Positions 1-7,674 of a stretch of DNA of 16,175 bases are shown piece by piece (position 1 is the stretch's first letter; every line of letters starts with the position of its first letter). A model generated the notes under the pieces. The model saw nothing but the letters and a program-made list of their open reading frames with translations, ran no database searches and was not told the origin of the DNA. Origin of the DNA: Bdellovibrio sp. (GTDB lineage Bacteria > Bdellovibrionota > Bdellovibrionia > Bdellovibrionales > Bdellovibrionaceae); NCBI GenBank assembly GCA_017745015.1, contig JAGIAF010000032.1, forward strand, positions 1,173-17,347, given 5' to 3'. The translations under genes and the position numbers were made by a program.

Positions 1-50
1 GGGAAGTAGTGACAAGGATTGCGCTACTTAATCTCATGGAGTGTGACGGG

Positions 51-2438
51 ATGCGGATCTCTCTCAAGTCTGTTTTGTTTTCTTTGGTTTTGGCGCCACT
101 GGTTATTCCAGCGGCTTATGCTCAATCTGGTAAAGATGAGCTTGATTCATTCAAAAAAGCGCTGGAGCAATTCAAAGCGTCTAAATACGAATTAGCGATT
201 CCTGCGTTTGAGGACATTGCAAAACGTAAAACCGATCTAGAAGAGTATTCTCGCTATTACTTAGCGAAATCTTTGATGCAAACAAAAAAACTCGATGAGG
301 CAGAGAAGGAACTTGAAAAGATTCAAGCTCTATCGCCGAACGTGAAGATGTCCATCGAAGTGCAAAACTTGACGGGTCAAATTGCTCTCGAGAAGAAGTC
401 ATACAAGCAAGCTGCGTTGCTTTACACAAAACTTGAAAAACGCACTCGTAATACTGAAGCCTATCCCGAAGTGATTTACTCTTTGGCGCAAGCAGAAAAA
501 GGTTTGGGTAAGCACTCCTTGATGTGTAAATGGCTTGTGAAACTTTACGAACGTCACCCAAGCTATCCAAAAGTGGCTGACTGGGGTGTTGATCTTGCCG
601 CGAATAAATTCGAAGGCAAGGAAACTGACTGTAAAGTGACGACGGAAGATTTCCGCACGCGTGTTAGATACATGTTGTGGGCGGGTTTGGATTCAAAAGC
701 TCAAACTGAAATCAATCAGATGAAAGTCAACTTGGCAAAAGTAGATCAGTATCTTGCAGATAAATTGCAAGTTCAGTTCTACATGCAAGAAGGGGAGTTG
801 GTTAAAGCAGTTGAAATGCTGAAACCTTACTACGATGCGAAGAAACGTGACTTTGACTATCTGATCCTTTTCGCCAATGCATCGGCTCGTGCTGGTGAAG
901 TGCAATTGGCGGTAGGTTCTTATTACTCCGCATACAAACTAAGCCCACGTTCAAAAACAGGTCGTCAAGCCTTGTACCAATCTGCGTTCTTGAGCTATCA
1001 GTTCCAAGACTATGATGGGGCTGCACGCCGTTTCCAAGAGTTCATGAAGCTCTATCCAACTTCGGGTTTGAGTAAAGATGCAAAGTGGCACTTGTCGTGG
1101 TTGAAATATCTTAAAGGTGATTACGACGGCGCCTACAAAGCGTTCAATGAGCTTTCAACATTGAAGCGTAAAAACAAAAAGAACTGGAAATCTGTTCCCG
1201 AGGACCGCGTCAGATATTGGATGGCGATGAGCCAGTACCGCCAAGGTAAAATGGATCAAGCTCGTGCGACGATGAGCTCGTTGGCTAAAGATCCTCTTCT
1301 TGGTTACTACGCTATTGCGGCTCAGGCCCGTTTGAAAAAAATGGAAGCGATGCCTTTGGCGCCTTCTAAGTTGGCGGCAAGTCCTCTGCCAACGCAGCCC
1401 CGCGTGATCTCCAGATTTTCTGCGAGTGAATTCTTGATGCCTTCTTTGGAAGACAACTATCGCGGTGATGAAAGCGAATCCGAAGAAAACTTGGTCATGA
1501 CTCAGTACTCTGCTGACGATGAAAAAGGTGACGAAGAAGAAGCCGAGTCCGCGGATGACGGGAAAGTCGTTGAAGTCGCTGAAGGTATCGATGGTGTTGC
1601 AGAAGAGGCACCAGGCGATAAAGCTGTTGCGTTCAACAGCCCTGTCTTGATGAAACGCTTCGAGCGCGCTCGTGATTTGATGATCTTGGGCGAAAATGAA
1701 TGGGCTCGTTGGGACCTTTATGACATCGAAAGAAAAACGGCGAATCGTGAATACCTTCGTACGTTGATGTCCGAGTACTCCACTGCGGGTCACTACAATC
1801 GCTCTTCCTATATTGCGCAAGTCACTTTCGGTGGTCAACGCGCGGCTCACGGTGTGGACGGCGTTCGCTATCTTTGGGAACTAGCTTATCCTCGTGCTTA
1901 TGCGGACTCAGTTGAGAAGTACACAAAACAGTTCACGGTTCCTGATGAACTTGTTTGGGGTATCATGAGAGCGGAAAGCTCTTACCGCAAAGATGCGATT
2001 TCTCCGGTGGGTGCGTTGGGCTTGATGCAAGTTATGCCATTCACGGGTTACAAAGTGGCGAGCCTTGTTGGTGATAAAGCCTTTAAACCACCACAATTGC
2101 TTGAGCCGGAAGTGGCTGTGAAAATCGGTTCTCGTTATTTGAAACGCTTAATGGATCGCTTCGATAATACGATCCCATTGGTAGCTGCGGGTTACAATGC
2201 GGGACCTCACCGTGTGAAGAACTGGTTGGTGTCTTTCGGTACTCTGGAAACGGATGAGTTCATCGAACACATTCCCTTCCTTGAAACTCGCAACTATGTA
2301 AAGCGCGTGGTTTCTAATGCCTATGTTTATGCAAAATTATACGGCAACAAAAAGGACTTATTCCCATACCTTTCAGAGGCTGTGCCTGTGAAAGTGAATG
2401 CGGAGCTAGTAGGCAAAGAAAACTGGGATGACATTTAA
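51..2438 (+). CDS. slt: Secreted lytic murein transglycosylase with TPR-like repeats (Slt family, GH23)
   Basis: The protein should cleave the MurNAc-GlcNAc bond of peptidoglycan in the periplasm, leaving 1,6-anhydro-muropeptides. I place the start at the ATG at 51: it begins a classical signal peptide (residues 1-24, ending AAYA before Q25) and has GGAG about 9 nt upstream. The in-frame GTG at 9 and ATG at 36 would put charged residues in front of the signal. Residues of about 30-460 are helical, TPR-like repeats of the kind that form the Slt70 superhelix. Residues of about 471-523 are a very acidic linker (21 of 53 residues are D or E). The C-terminal catalytic domain shows MRAESSY with the presumed catalytic Glu642, GLMQVMP (657-663) and AGYNAGP (713-719), all GH23 hallmarks. 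At 795 aa it is longer than E. coli Slt70. The stop codon lies inside the palindromic element that follows. Confidence 0.95.
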   Translation: MRISLKSVLFSLVLAPLVIPAAYAQSGKDELDSFKKALEQFKASKYELAIPAFEDIAKRKTDLEEYSRYYLAKSLMQTKKLDEAEKELEKIQALSPNVKMSIEVQNLTGQIALEKKSYKQAALLYTKLEKRTRNTEAYPEVIYSLAQAEKGLGKHSLMCKWLVKLYERHPSYPKVADWGVDLAANKFEGKETDCKVTTEDFRTRVRYMLWAGLDSKAQTEINQMKVNLAKVDQYLADKLQVQFYMQEGELVKAVEMLKPYYDAKKRDFDYLILFANASARAGEVQLAVGSYYSAYKLSPRSKTGRQALYQSAFLSYQFQDYDGAARRFQEFMKLYPTSGLSKDAKWHLSWLKYLKGDYDGAYKAFNELSTLKRKNKKNWKSVPEDRVRYWMAMSQYRQGKMDQARATMSSLAKDPLLGYYAIAAQARLKKMEAMPLAPSKLAASPLPTQPRVISRFSASEFLMPSLEDNYRGDESESEENLVMTQYSADDEKGDEEEAESADDGKVVEVAEGIDGVAEEAPGDKAVAFNSPVLMKRFERARDLMILGENEWARWDLYDIERKTANREYLRTLMSEYSTAGHYNRSSYIAQVTFGGQRAAHGVDGVRYLWELAYPRAYADSVEKYTKQFTVPDELVWGIMRAESSYRKDAISPVGALGLMQVMPFTGYKVASLVGDKAFKPPQLLEPEVAVKIGSRYLKRLMDRFDNTIPLVAAGYNAGPHRVKNWLVSFGTLETDEFIEHIPFLETRNYVKRVVSNAYVYAKLYGNKKDLFPYLSEAVPVKVNAELVGKENWDDI

Positions 2439-2541
2439 CGCAAGATCGACGCCCAACTCCTTCGTTGCTGCGTCGGCGGCATACTTTTAGTACGCCTTTC
2501 TCCTTGCGCCTTGTATTTGGGCGTCGATCTTGCGTTAAATG
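2432..2541. repeat. 110-bp palindromic element (REP/MITE-like, unassigned)
   Basis: The outer arms 2432-2454 and 2519-2541 are perfect inverted repeats of 23 bp, and pairing continues for two more bases inward. The centre (about 2457-2516) holds two related stretches, CTCCTTCGTTGCTGCG and CTCCTTGCGCCTTGTA, and a short imperfect stem around GCATAC/GTACGC. The left arm overlaps the last codons and the TAA stop of slt. No target-site duplication is visible at the ends and there is no T-run after the stem, so this does not look like a standard terminator. I suspect a dispersed palindromic repeat, but other copies outside this window cannot be seen from here. It separates slt from the permease genes. 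Confidence 0.7.
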
Positions 2542-2558
2542 AAGTGGTGGTGTTTTAG

Positions 2559-3488
2559 TTGGGCAACTTTTTACGGTTTCTAATAAAAAAACTGATTGAG
2601 ATTTTGGCGTCGCTGGCAGTGCTTGCGGCGCTCAGTTTTTTATTGCTCAAGGTTTTACCTGGCGGTCCTTTTGATGAAGAGGCCGCACTGAATCCTCTGG
2701 TTAAAGAAACCCTGGCGGCGCGCTGGGGGCTTCACGAATCTCTTCCCACTCAATTGGGAAAATATCTTTTATCACTCATTCAAGGGGACCTGGGTATTTC
2801 CATGGTTCATCCCGATCAAACCGTGGTGGCAATGATTCAACAAGACTTGGGAAATACCTTGATGTTGAACTTTGTGGCGCTGGTGTTTGTGATCTTCAGT
2901 GCTTTTGCATTGTCATTGTTAAGTTTACGTTTTCGCGACGGCTTTTTTGAAAAGTCGGTAGATCAATTGATGATTGCCTTCTTATCGTTGCCAAGTCTCT
3001 TTTGGGGACCTTTATTAATTTACTTCTTTGGTTTTTATTTCAATCTTTTGCCCGTGGCCTTTTTGACGGAGCCGAAGAATTACATCTTGCCAGTTTTGAC
3101 ACTCAGTCTTCGTCCTCTGGCGACGTTGGTGAGACTTCTTAAAACTTCTTTGCACGAAAATTATAATCTTGATTACGTGCGCACAGCGAAAGCCAAAGGT
3201 GTCGGGGAGTGGCGAGTTCTTACTCATCACGTTCTGCGCAATTCTTTGATCCCGTTTTTAAGTTACGCAGGTCCCTTGATGGTGGGCTTGTTGTCGGGTT
3301 CTTTCCTGGTAGAAATGCTTTTCGCAGTGCCAGGCTTGGGTGGTCAATTTATCAATGCTCTTTCTGATCGCGATTACACACTCATTGTTGGATTGACGCT
3401 GTTTTACGGAGCCATGTTGATCGTTATTAACTCGCTCATTGATTTAGTCATGCGCTGGGTGGATCCAAGAATGCGGGAGGAAGTGTGA
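2559..3488 (+). CDS. ABC transporter permease, DppB/OppB type
   Basis: Integral inner-membrane subunit of a peptide- or nickel-type ABC importer. The 309-aa protein starts at TTG; this gives the usual family N-terminus, with a first membrane helix at about 9-31 followed by the conserved region GPFDEEAALNP. Only a weak purine-rich site (GGTGGTG) precedes it. Further membrane segments lie at about 101-123, 135-160, 175-195, 233-258 and 275-298. The ATPase-contact (EAA) loop is at 205-232, with the core AKAKGVGEWRVLTHHVLRN. It ends in a GTGA overlap with the next permease gene, so the two are translationally coupled. Substrate cannot be told from the sequence; dipeptide, oligopeptide, muropeptide or nickel are all possible. 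Confidence 0.93.
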   Translation: MGNFLRFLIKKLIEILASLAVLAALSFLLLKVLPGGPFDEEAALNPLVKETLAARWGLHESLPTQLGKYLLSLIQGDLGISMVHPDQTVVAMIQQDLGNTLMLNFVALVFVIFSAFALSLLSLRFRDGFFEKSVDQLMIAFLSLPSLFWGPLLIYFFGFYFNLLPVAFLTEPKNYILPVLTLSLRPLATLVRLLKTSLHENYNLDYVRTAKAKGVGEWRVLTHHVLRNSLIPFLSYAGPLMVGLLSGSFLVEMLFAVPGLGGQFINALSDRDYTLIVGLTLFYGAMLIVINSLIDLVMRWVDPRMREEV

Positions 3489-4297
3489 AGAAGCCTTCCG
3501 TGATTCTCGCAGGTTCTTTCTTGTCAATTCTTGTTCTTGCCGTGATCTTAGTTCCCGTGCTCACCGGAGATCAGGCTTACACGCAAAATGTTGAGGCGAT
3601 CTTGCAGTCACCAAGCAGGGTTCATTGGTTTGGAACGGACACCTTGGGACGAGATCTTTTCATGAGAGTTCTCATCGGAGCCCGTGTGTCGTTGACTGTG
3701 GGAGTTGTTTGCTCGTTTTTGACGTTCTTGATCGGTCTCTCTTACGGAGCTTTGGCAGGATGGGCAGAGGGCTATGTGGATCGCGCGTTGATGCGCTTTT
3801 GTGATATCATGATGGCCATTCCAAGCTTTATCTTGGTGTCGGTTCTGTGCTTAAGCTTTAAGTTGTTGATCCCTGTAGAGGATCCCTTCTGGTCTGCTCT
3901 GTGGGGCTTGTGTCTGGGAATCTCCGCCACTCATTGGATGAGCATGGCTCGAGTGACACGGGGGATGGTACTTGAAATCAAACGCAAACCCTTTGTAGAA
4001 GCGGCCATCGCTTTAGGTGGAACCCGCACACATATTTTCATCCGTCATATCTTGCCCAATATTCTCAGCACGATTTTGGTATTAGTTGCCCTGCAGATTC
4101 CGACTAACATCCTCTATGAAAGCTTTATGAGTTTTATTGGATTAGGCGTGCATCCTCCATTTACTAGCTGGGGCATTTTGGTGCGCGAAGGATGGAAGAC
4201 TCTTTCAAGTTTCCCACACTTGATCTTATTTCCCTCAATGATTCTGTTTTTGACGGTCTGGAGCTTTCACATCCTGATCGATTCCTTCCGTCGCTAA
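3485..4297 (+). CDS. ABC transporter permease, DppC/OppC type
   Basis: Partner permease of the preceding DppB-like protein, expected to form the heterodimeric channel. It starts at GTG 3485, overlapping the upstream stop by four bases, with a strong GGGAGG site at 3475-3480. Family marks are the N-terminal membrane helix (about 7-27), the segment HWFGTDTLGRDLF (47-59) and the EAA loop at 172-191 (EAAIALGGTRTHIFIRHILP). It stops soon after the last helix and lacks the usual C-terminal extension of the GDGLRDALDPR kind, so it is slightly short at 270 aa. No binding protein or ATPase gene lies in the window, so the transporter must use components encoded elsewhere or just upstream. The gene is only 6 bp from the end of the convergent amidase gene. 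Confidence 0.93.
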   Translation: MKKPSVILAGSFLSILVLAVILVPVLTGDQAYTQNVEAILQSPSRVHWFGTDTLGRDLFMRVLIGARVSLTVGVVCSFLTFLIGLSYGALAGWAEGYVDRALMRFCDIMMAIPSFILVSVLCLSFKLLIPVEDPFWSALWGLCLGISATHWMSMARVTRGMVLEIKRKPFVEAAIALGGTRTHIFIRHILPNILSTILVLVALQIPTNILYESFMSFIGLGVHPPFTSWGILVREGWKTLSSFPHLILFPSMILFLTVWSFHILIDSFRR

Positions 4298-4303
4298 GCG
4301 TGA

Positions 4304-5773
4304 TTAGAAAATCTGCGGTGGAACCCAGCCTCCAAAAGTCTGCTCGAGGAATTCAGCGCAAGACAAAGTCAGATGATCATTACCTTTGCGAGCAACGACT
4401 TGCACACCCAGTGGCAAGCCTTTGTCATTCAATCCTGTCGGGATTACGGTGGCTGGCATTCCCAGGGTCGTGAAGATTCCCGTAGAAATAAAGTCAAACG
4501 GACTCCACATCGGGGCGCGATGTTTTGGCGCCACTCGAGAGTGCGGAGGTAAAATTAAAATACCGTTGTCGCCAAGAATCTCTGCAAGCTCCATTTTCAT
4601 TTGCTCAAGCTTCTTCATGTCTTCTGAAAAGTCAGTGGTCTTTTTAAATTTGAGTTCGGCTTTTTCCGCAACGGACACAATCAGATTTGGCAGAGTGTAA
4701 TTGCCTTTGCCGAAGATCGTTTTAAAGAATTCCACTCCCAAAGAAGTTGGGCTGTCGTGGAAGAGCATTTCAAAAAGGTTTTTAGATTTGACACTTTTTA
4801 AAGCCGAGAACCAAAGATCTTTGGCATGAACGAAGAAGCGCGCATCCAGTTCTACAACTTCCGCACCCAGTTCTGTGAACAAAGTTCCGCAGTTCTTCAC
4901 TTGCTGAACTAGTTCGGCATCGATGGAGCGAGTGCCATGAAAAGCCGGAGACGGGCAGATCACAATTTTCTTGTTGCTCCAGTTTTGATCCAAAGGCTTC
5001 AAAGTCGTTTGCGTGGTGTTGGTGTCAATACCATCAGGTCCCATCATCAACTTTATCAAAGGATAAAGATCCGTGGCTTTTCGAGCCATAGGTCCCAAGG
5101 CCGTGTAGGGAACTTTATCATCAACCAGACGTTTGAAGTCTTCATTCATGAAGGGGAAGTGACCCGTCAGAGGCAAAATATTTGCTGACGGCTTGTGTGC
5201 ATAGACGCCGCAAAAGAATGCGGGCATACGCAAGCTGCCGCCGATATCGCTGCCAAGTCCAAACGGGCTTGCTCCGGCACCCAGCAAGGCGGCCTCGCCA
5301 CCACTGCTGCCACCACAAGTGCGATCTAAGTCATAAGGATTGTTGGTGCGACCATAAACAGGATTGAAGGTCTCAAACCAAAAGCCAAGCTCTGGCACAT
5401 TGGTTGTTCCCAAAGGAATGGCCCCAGCTTCTTTAATACGTTTCACGATCGTCGCATCAAAGTCCATCACATCATGGCGGTGATGAATGCTGCCTCCTGT
5501 GCGCTTCATTCCAGTCACGGCCAACATTTCTTTAATGGTAAAAGGCACACCGAAGAGGGGAGGAAGGTTGGAGTTATTTTTGGCGACTTGAGCGGTTTGC
5601 TCTGAAGCTAGCACTCGAGCGCGAACGAAATCATTTTCCACCATGGCGTTCAGTGGACCATTCACCAGTTCAATGCGAGCTATGTAGAGATCTAAAAGTT
5701 CCGAAGGAGTGATTTCGCGACTTTTAATCTTTGCTGCCAATTCAAACGCCGAAAGCTTCAAAAAATCATTCAT
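4304..5773 (-). CDS. Amidase signature family hydrolase (FAAH-like)
   Basis: A serine hydrolase that should cleave an amide bond through the Ser-cisSer-Lys triad of the amidase signature family. The triad is intact: Lys81 in FTIKEM, Ser156 in GGSSGGE and nucleophile Ser180 in GSDIGGSLRMP. The spacings 81-156-180 (75 and 24 residues) equal those of mammalian fatty acid amide hydrolase (142-217-241), so it resembles the FAAH-like branch. That does not prove a fatty-amide substrate. GatA is less likely because no gatB or gatC is nearby. There is no signal peptide, so the enzyme is probably cytoplasmic. The start ATG follows GGAG by about 7 nt, and a perfect hairpin (5784-5800) sits directly before that site. 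It has no terminator of its own before the convergent permease gene. Confidence 0.93.
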   Translation of the reverse strand: MNDFLKLSAFELAAKIKSREITPSELLDLYIARIELVNGPLNAMVENDFVRARVLASEQTAQVAKNNSNLPPLFGVPFTIKEMLAVTGMKRTGGSIHHRHDVMDFDATIVKRIKEAGAIPLGTTNVPELGFWFETFNPVYGRTNNPYDLDRTCGGSSGGEAALLGAGASPFGLGSDIGGSLRMPAFFCGVYAHKPSANILPLTGHFPFMNEDFKRLVDDKVPYTALGPMARKATDLYPLIKLMMGPDGIDTNTTQTTLKPLDQNWSNKKIVICPSPAFHGTRSIDAELVQQVKNCGTLFTELGAEVVELDARFFVHAKDLWFSALKSVKSKNLFEMLFHDSPTSLGVEFFKTIFGKGNYTLPNLIVSVAEKAELKFKKTTDFSEDMKKLEQMKMELAEILGDNGILILPPHSRVAPKHRAPMWSPFDFISTGIFTTLGMPATVIPTGLNDKGLPLGVQVVARKGNDHLTLSCAEFLEQTFGGWVPPQIF

Positions 5774-5783
5774 AACTTCTCCG

Positions 5784-5800
5784 AAGGTACGCCGTACCTT
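5784..5800 (-). promoter_or_regulatory. Hairpin directly upstream of the amidase ribosome binding site
   Basis: A perfect 7-bp inverted repeat, AAGGTAC / GTACCTT with a 3-nt loop, lies in the 5' leader of the amidase mRNA. It ends just before the GGAG ribosome binding site. It may protect the 5' end or affect initiation; no T-run follows, so it is not a terminator. Confidence 0.45.
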
Positions 5801-5805
5801 TTGGG

Positions 5806-5838
5806 GGTGCGCCGCGCTACCAAAAAGTGCCAGGCACC
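5806..5838. repeat. Short palindromes in the ychF-amidase gap
   Basis: This stretch holds the 11-nt odd palindrome GTGCCAGGCAC (5827-5837), flanked by A-runs. It also holds a longer-range pair, GGTGC (5806-5810) with GCACC (5834-5838). It lies between the ychF terminator and the amidase leader hairpin. It may be a dispersed intergenic motif, but no second copy was seen in this window. Confidence 0.4.
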
Positions 5839-5845
5839 AAAAACA

Positions 5846-5867
5846 AAAGGGTCCTTGCGGACCCTTT
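5846..5867 (-). terminator. Rho-independent terminator after ychF
   Basis: Perfect 9-bp stem (5846-5854 with 5859-5867). Read on the - strand, the loop is GCAA and the stem is followed by TGTTTTTGG. It begins 7 bp after the ychF stop codon and ends the prs-rplY-pth-ychF transcript. Confidence 0.85.
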
Positions 5868-5873
5868 AATTAT

Positions 5874-6974
5874 CTAAACATTGAAGCGGAAGAACAAGAC
5901 ATCACCGTCTTTAACAACGTATTCCTTACCTTCCACGCGGTATTTACCGGCATCCTTAACAGCTTGCTCCGATTTGTATGTAAACAAATCTTCACAGTGG
6001 TAAGTTTCAGCACGGATGAAACCTTTTTCGAAATCCGTATGGATCACGCCCGCTGCTTGGGGAGCTTTCGTGTTTGCACGGATCGTCCAAGCACGAACTT
6101 CTTTTTCACCAGCAGTGAAGTAGGTTTGAAGGCCCAACAAAGTGTAAGCTTCGCGGATCAAGCGGTTCAAACCTGGCTCTTCAGAACCAAGGGCTGCCAA
6201 GAAATCAGCGCGATCTTCAGGCGGTAGCAAAGCGATTTCCGCTTCCATTGCTGAACAGATCAAGATTGTTTTGTTGTTCTCTTCAGCCGCACGTTTTTCA
6301 ACGGCCTTTGTCCAATCATTGCCGCCGGCTGCGAAGTCAGCGTCATTTACGTTCATCGCATAAAGAACTGGTTTTGCAGTTAGGAAGTGCATGTCTTTCA
6401 TAACTAAGGCTTCTTGCTCGTCCAATTCAACAGAGCGTGCAGGCAAGCCTTTGCTCAAAGCTTCAACAGCTTTTTTAGCAACTTCGTATTCCATTTTGAT
6501 TTTTTTGTCGGTGCCAGTCTTCGCAGTTTTTTCGCGAGACTTTACGCGCTTTTCAGCAGAGTCCAAATCCGCAAGCATCAACTCGGTGTTGATGATTTCG
6601 ATGTCGCGAAGTGGATCTACAGAGCCTGCAACGTGGATAATATTTGGGTCGTCAAAGCAACGTACTACATGCACGATAGCGTCAGTTGCGCGGATGTGAG
6701 AAAGGAATTGGTTACCCAAACCTTCACCTTGAGAAGCACCTTTTACGATACCCGCGATATCCACGAATTCCATTGTTGTTGGAATGACTTTTTGTGGCTT
6801 AATGAATGTTGTGATTTTATCCATGCGAGGATCTGGAACTGTAACGACACCAACGTTGGGATCGATTGTACAGAACGGGTAGTTCGCTGCTTCTGCTTTT
6901 GCAGAAGTCAAAGCGTTGAACAACGTACTTTTACCTACGTTTGGAAGACCTACGATACCAACTTGAAGTGCCAT
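5874..6974 (-). CDS. ychF: Ribosome-associated P-loop NTPase YchF (OLA1, Obg-related)
   Basis: YchF is a translation-factor-class NTPase that prefers ATP in characterised members, binds ribosomes and has been linked to the oxidative stress response. The 366-aa length is typical. The P-loop GLPNVGKST is at 9-17 and the G3 motif DIAG at 72-75. In place of the NKxD specificity motif it has NVND (208-211), as expected for YchF; the last position is often Glu in relatives. A helical coiled-coil insert covers about 128-175, and the C-terminal TGS domain about 282-364. The start is preceded by AAGGAG at good spacing. It lies 55 bp downstream of pth on the same strand, the widely conserved pth-ychF pair, and has its own terminator. 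Confidence 0.97.
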   Translation of the reverse strand: MALQVGIVGLPNVGKSTLFNALTSAKAEAANYPFCTIDPNVGVVTVPDPRMDKITTFIKPQKVIPTTMEFVDIAGIVKGASQGEGLGNQFLSHIRATDAIVHVVRCFDDPNIIHVAGSVDPLRDIEIINTELMLADLDSAEKRVKSREKTAKTGTDKKIKMEYEVAKKAVEALSKGLPARSVELDEQEALVMKDMHFLTAKPVLYAMNVNDADFAAGGNDWTKAVEKRAAEENNKTILICSAMEAEIALLPPEDRADFLAALGSEEPGLNRLIREAYTLLGLQTYFTAGEKEVRAWTIRANTKAPQAAGVIHTDFEKGFIRAETYHCEDLFTYKSEQAVKDAGKYRVEGKEYVVKDGDVLFFRFNV

Positions 6975-7029
6975 TGAGACTCCTTAAAAGAACTCATTCT
7001 ATCACGAAAACAACGATGCTGAACTTAGC

Positions 7030-7599
7030 TTAAGTATTGAATTTTGTCGAAGCTTTTTGAACCCCATCAAGAATGATGGACTCGATAGCATCGATGCCTT
7101 TATTGAGGAAATCCGGCATTTTATCGAATTCCTCTTTTGAAAACTTACCCAGGACATAATCAGCCACCGAGAAGGCTGGGTTATCCGGGCGACCTACGCC
7201 CAGCTTTAGGCGGATGTAGTCCGCAGTTCCCAGCAATTGCGAGATACTTTTGATTCCGTTGTGACCGCCGTGTCCACGGTTTTTATGAATCTTCATTTGA
7301 TTAAAGGGCTGGTCGATATCGTCATGAATCACGATCAGGTGCTCCAGAGGGATTTTATAAAAGCCCATGAGCGGCTGAACCGACTCGCCGGAAAGATTCA
7401 TATAGGTTTGAGGCTTACAGAAGAAAAGGGTGTGTCCTTGCCAAGTGGTTTGCGCCACTTCAGCTTTGAATTGGTTCTTGACGTGAGGATTGCCAAGTCC
7501 TTGCATGAAATAATCGACGGCCATAAAGCCGATGTTATGACGAGTGAGTTTGTACTCACCACCAGGATTACCCAATCCAACAATCAACCATGAAGACAT
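7030..7599 (-). CDS. pth: Peptidyl-tRNA hydrolase
   Basis: Hydrolyses peptidyl-tRNA released prematurely from ribosomes, recycling tRNA in the cytoplasm. All residues known to matter in E. coli Pth are present at nearly the same numbers: Asn11 in GLGNPG, catalytic His21 in RHNIGF, Asn68 in TYMNLSG, Asp93/Asp94 in IHDDID and Asn114 in GGHNG. The 189-aa length is normal. The start has GAGGT about 8 nt upstream. That site is very close to the terminator after rplY, so there is no room for a separate promoter in the gap; expression probably comes from read-through or from a promoter inside rplY. Confidence 0.97.
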   Translation of the reverse strand: MSSWLIVGLGNPGGEYKLTRHNIGFMAVDYFMQGLGNPHVKNQFKAEVAQTTWQGHTLFFCKPQTYMNLSGESVQPLMGFYKIPLEHLIVIHDDIDQPFNQMKIHKNRGHGGHNGIKSISQLLGTADYIRLKLGVGRPDNPAFSVADYVLGKFSKEEFDKMPDFLNKGIDAIESIILDGVQKASTKFNT

Positions 7600-7629
7600 A
7601 AATAACCTCGATCAGAAATCAAAAAAAAA

Positions 7630-7650
7630 GGCAGACCTTGCGGATCTGCC
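7630..7650 (-). terminator. Rho-independent terminator between rplY and pth
   Basis: On the - strand the stem GGCAGA plus CC pairs with GG plus TCTGCC around a GCAA loop, with one bulged T, and is followed by nine T residues (7629-7621). The structure lies inside an apparent operon, so it probably reduces pth-ychF transcription relative to the highly expressed L25 gene instead of stopping it completely. Confidence 0.85.
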
Positions 7651-7674
7651 TTTTTGGAAGTGAATAGTTTAAAA

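Noticed and set aside
9..50. Longer start for the transglycosylase (GTG at 9 or ATG at 36)
   Set aside because: It would bury the signal peptide behind 5-14 residues including charged ones, and the GGAG site fits the ATG at 51.
1155..1850. 231-codon ORF on the - strand inside the transglycosylase gene
   Set aside because: It lies wholly antisense to a gene with clear domains and its product shows no family features.
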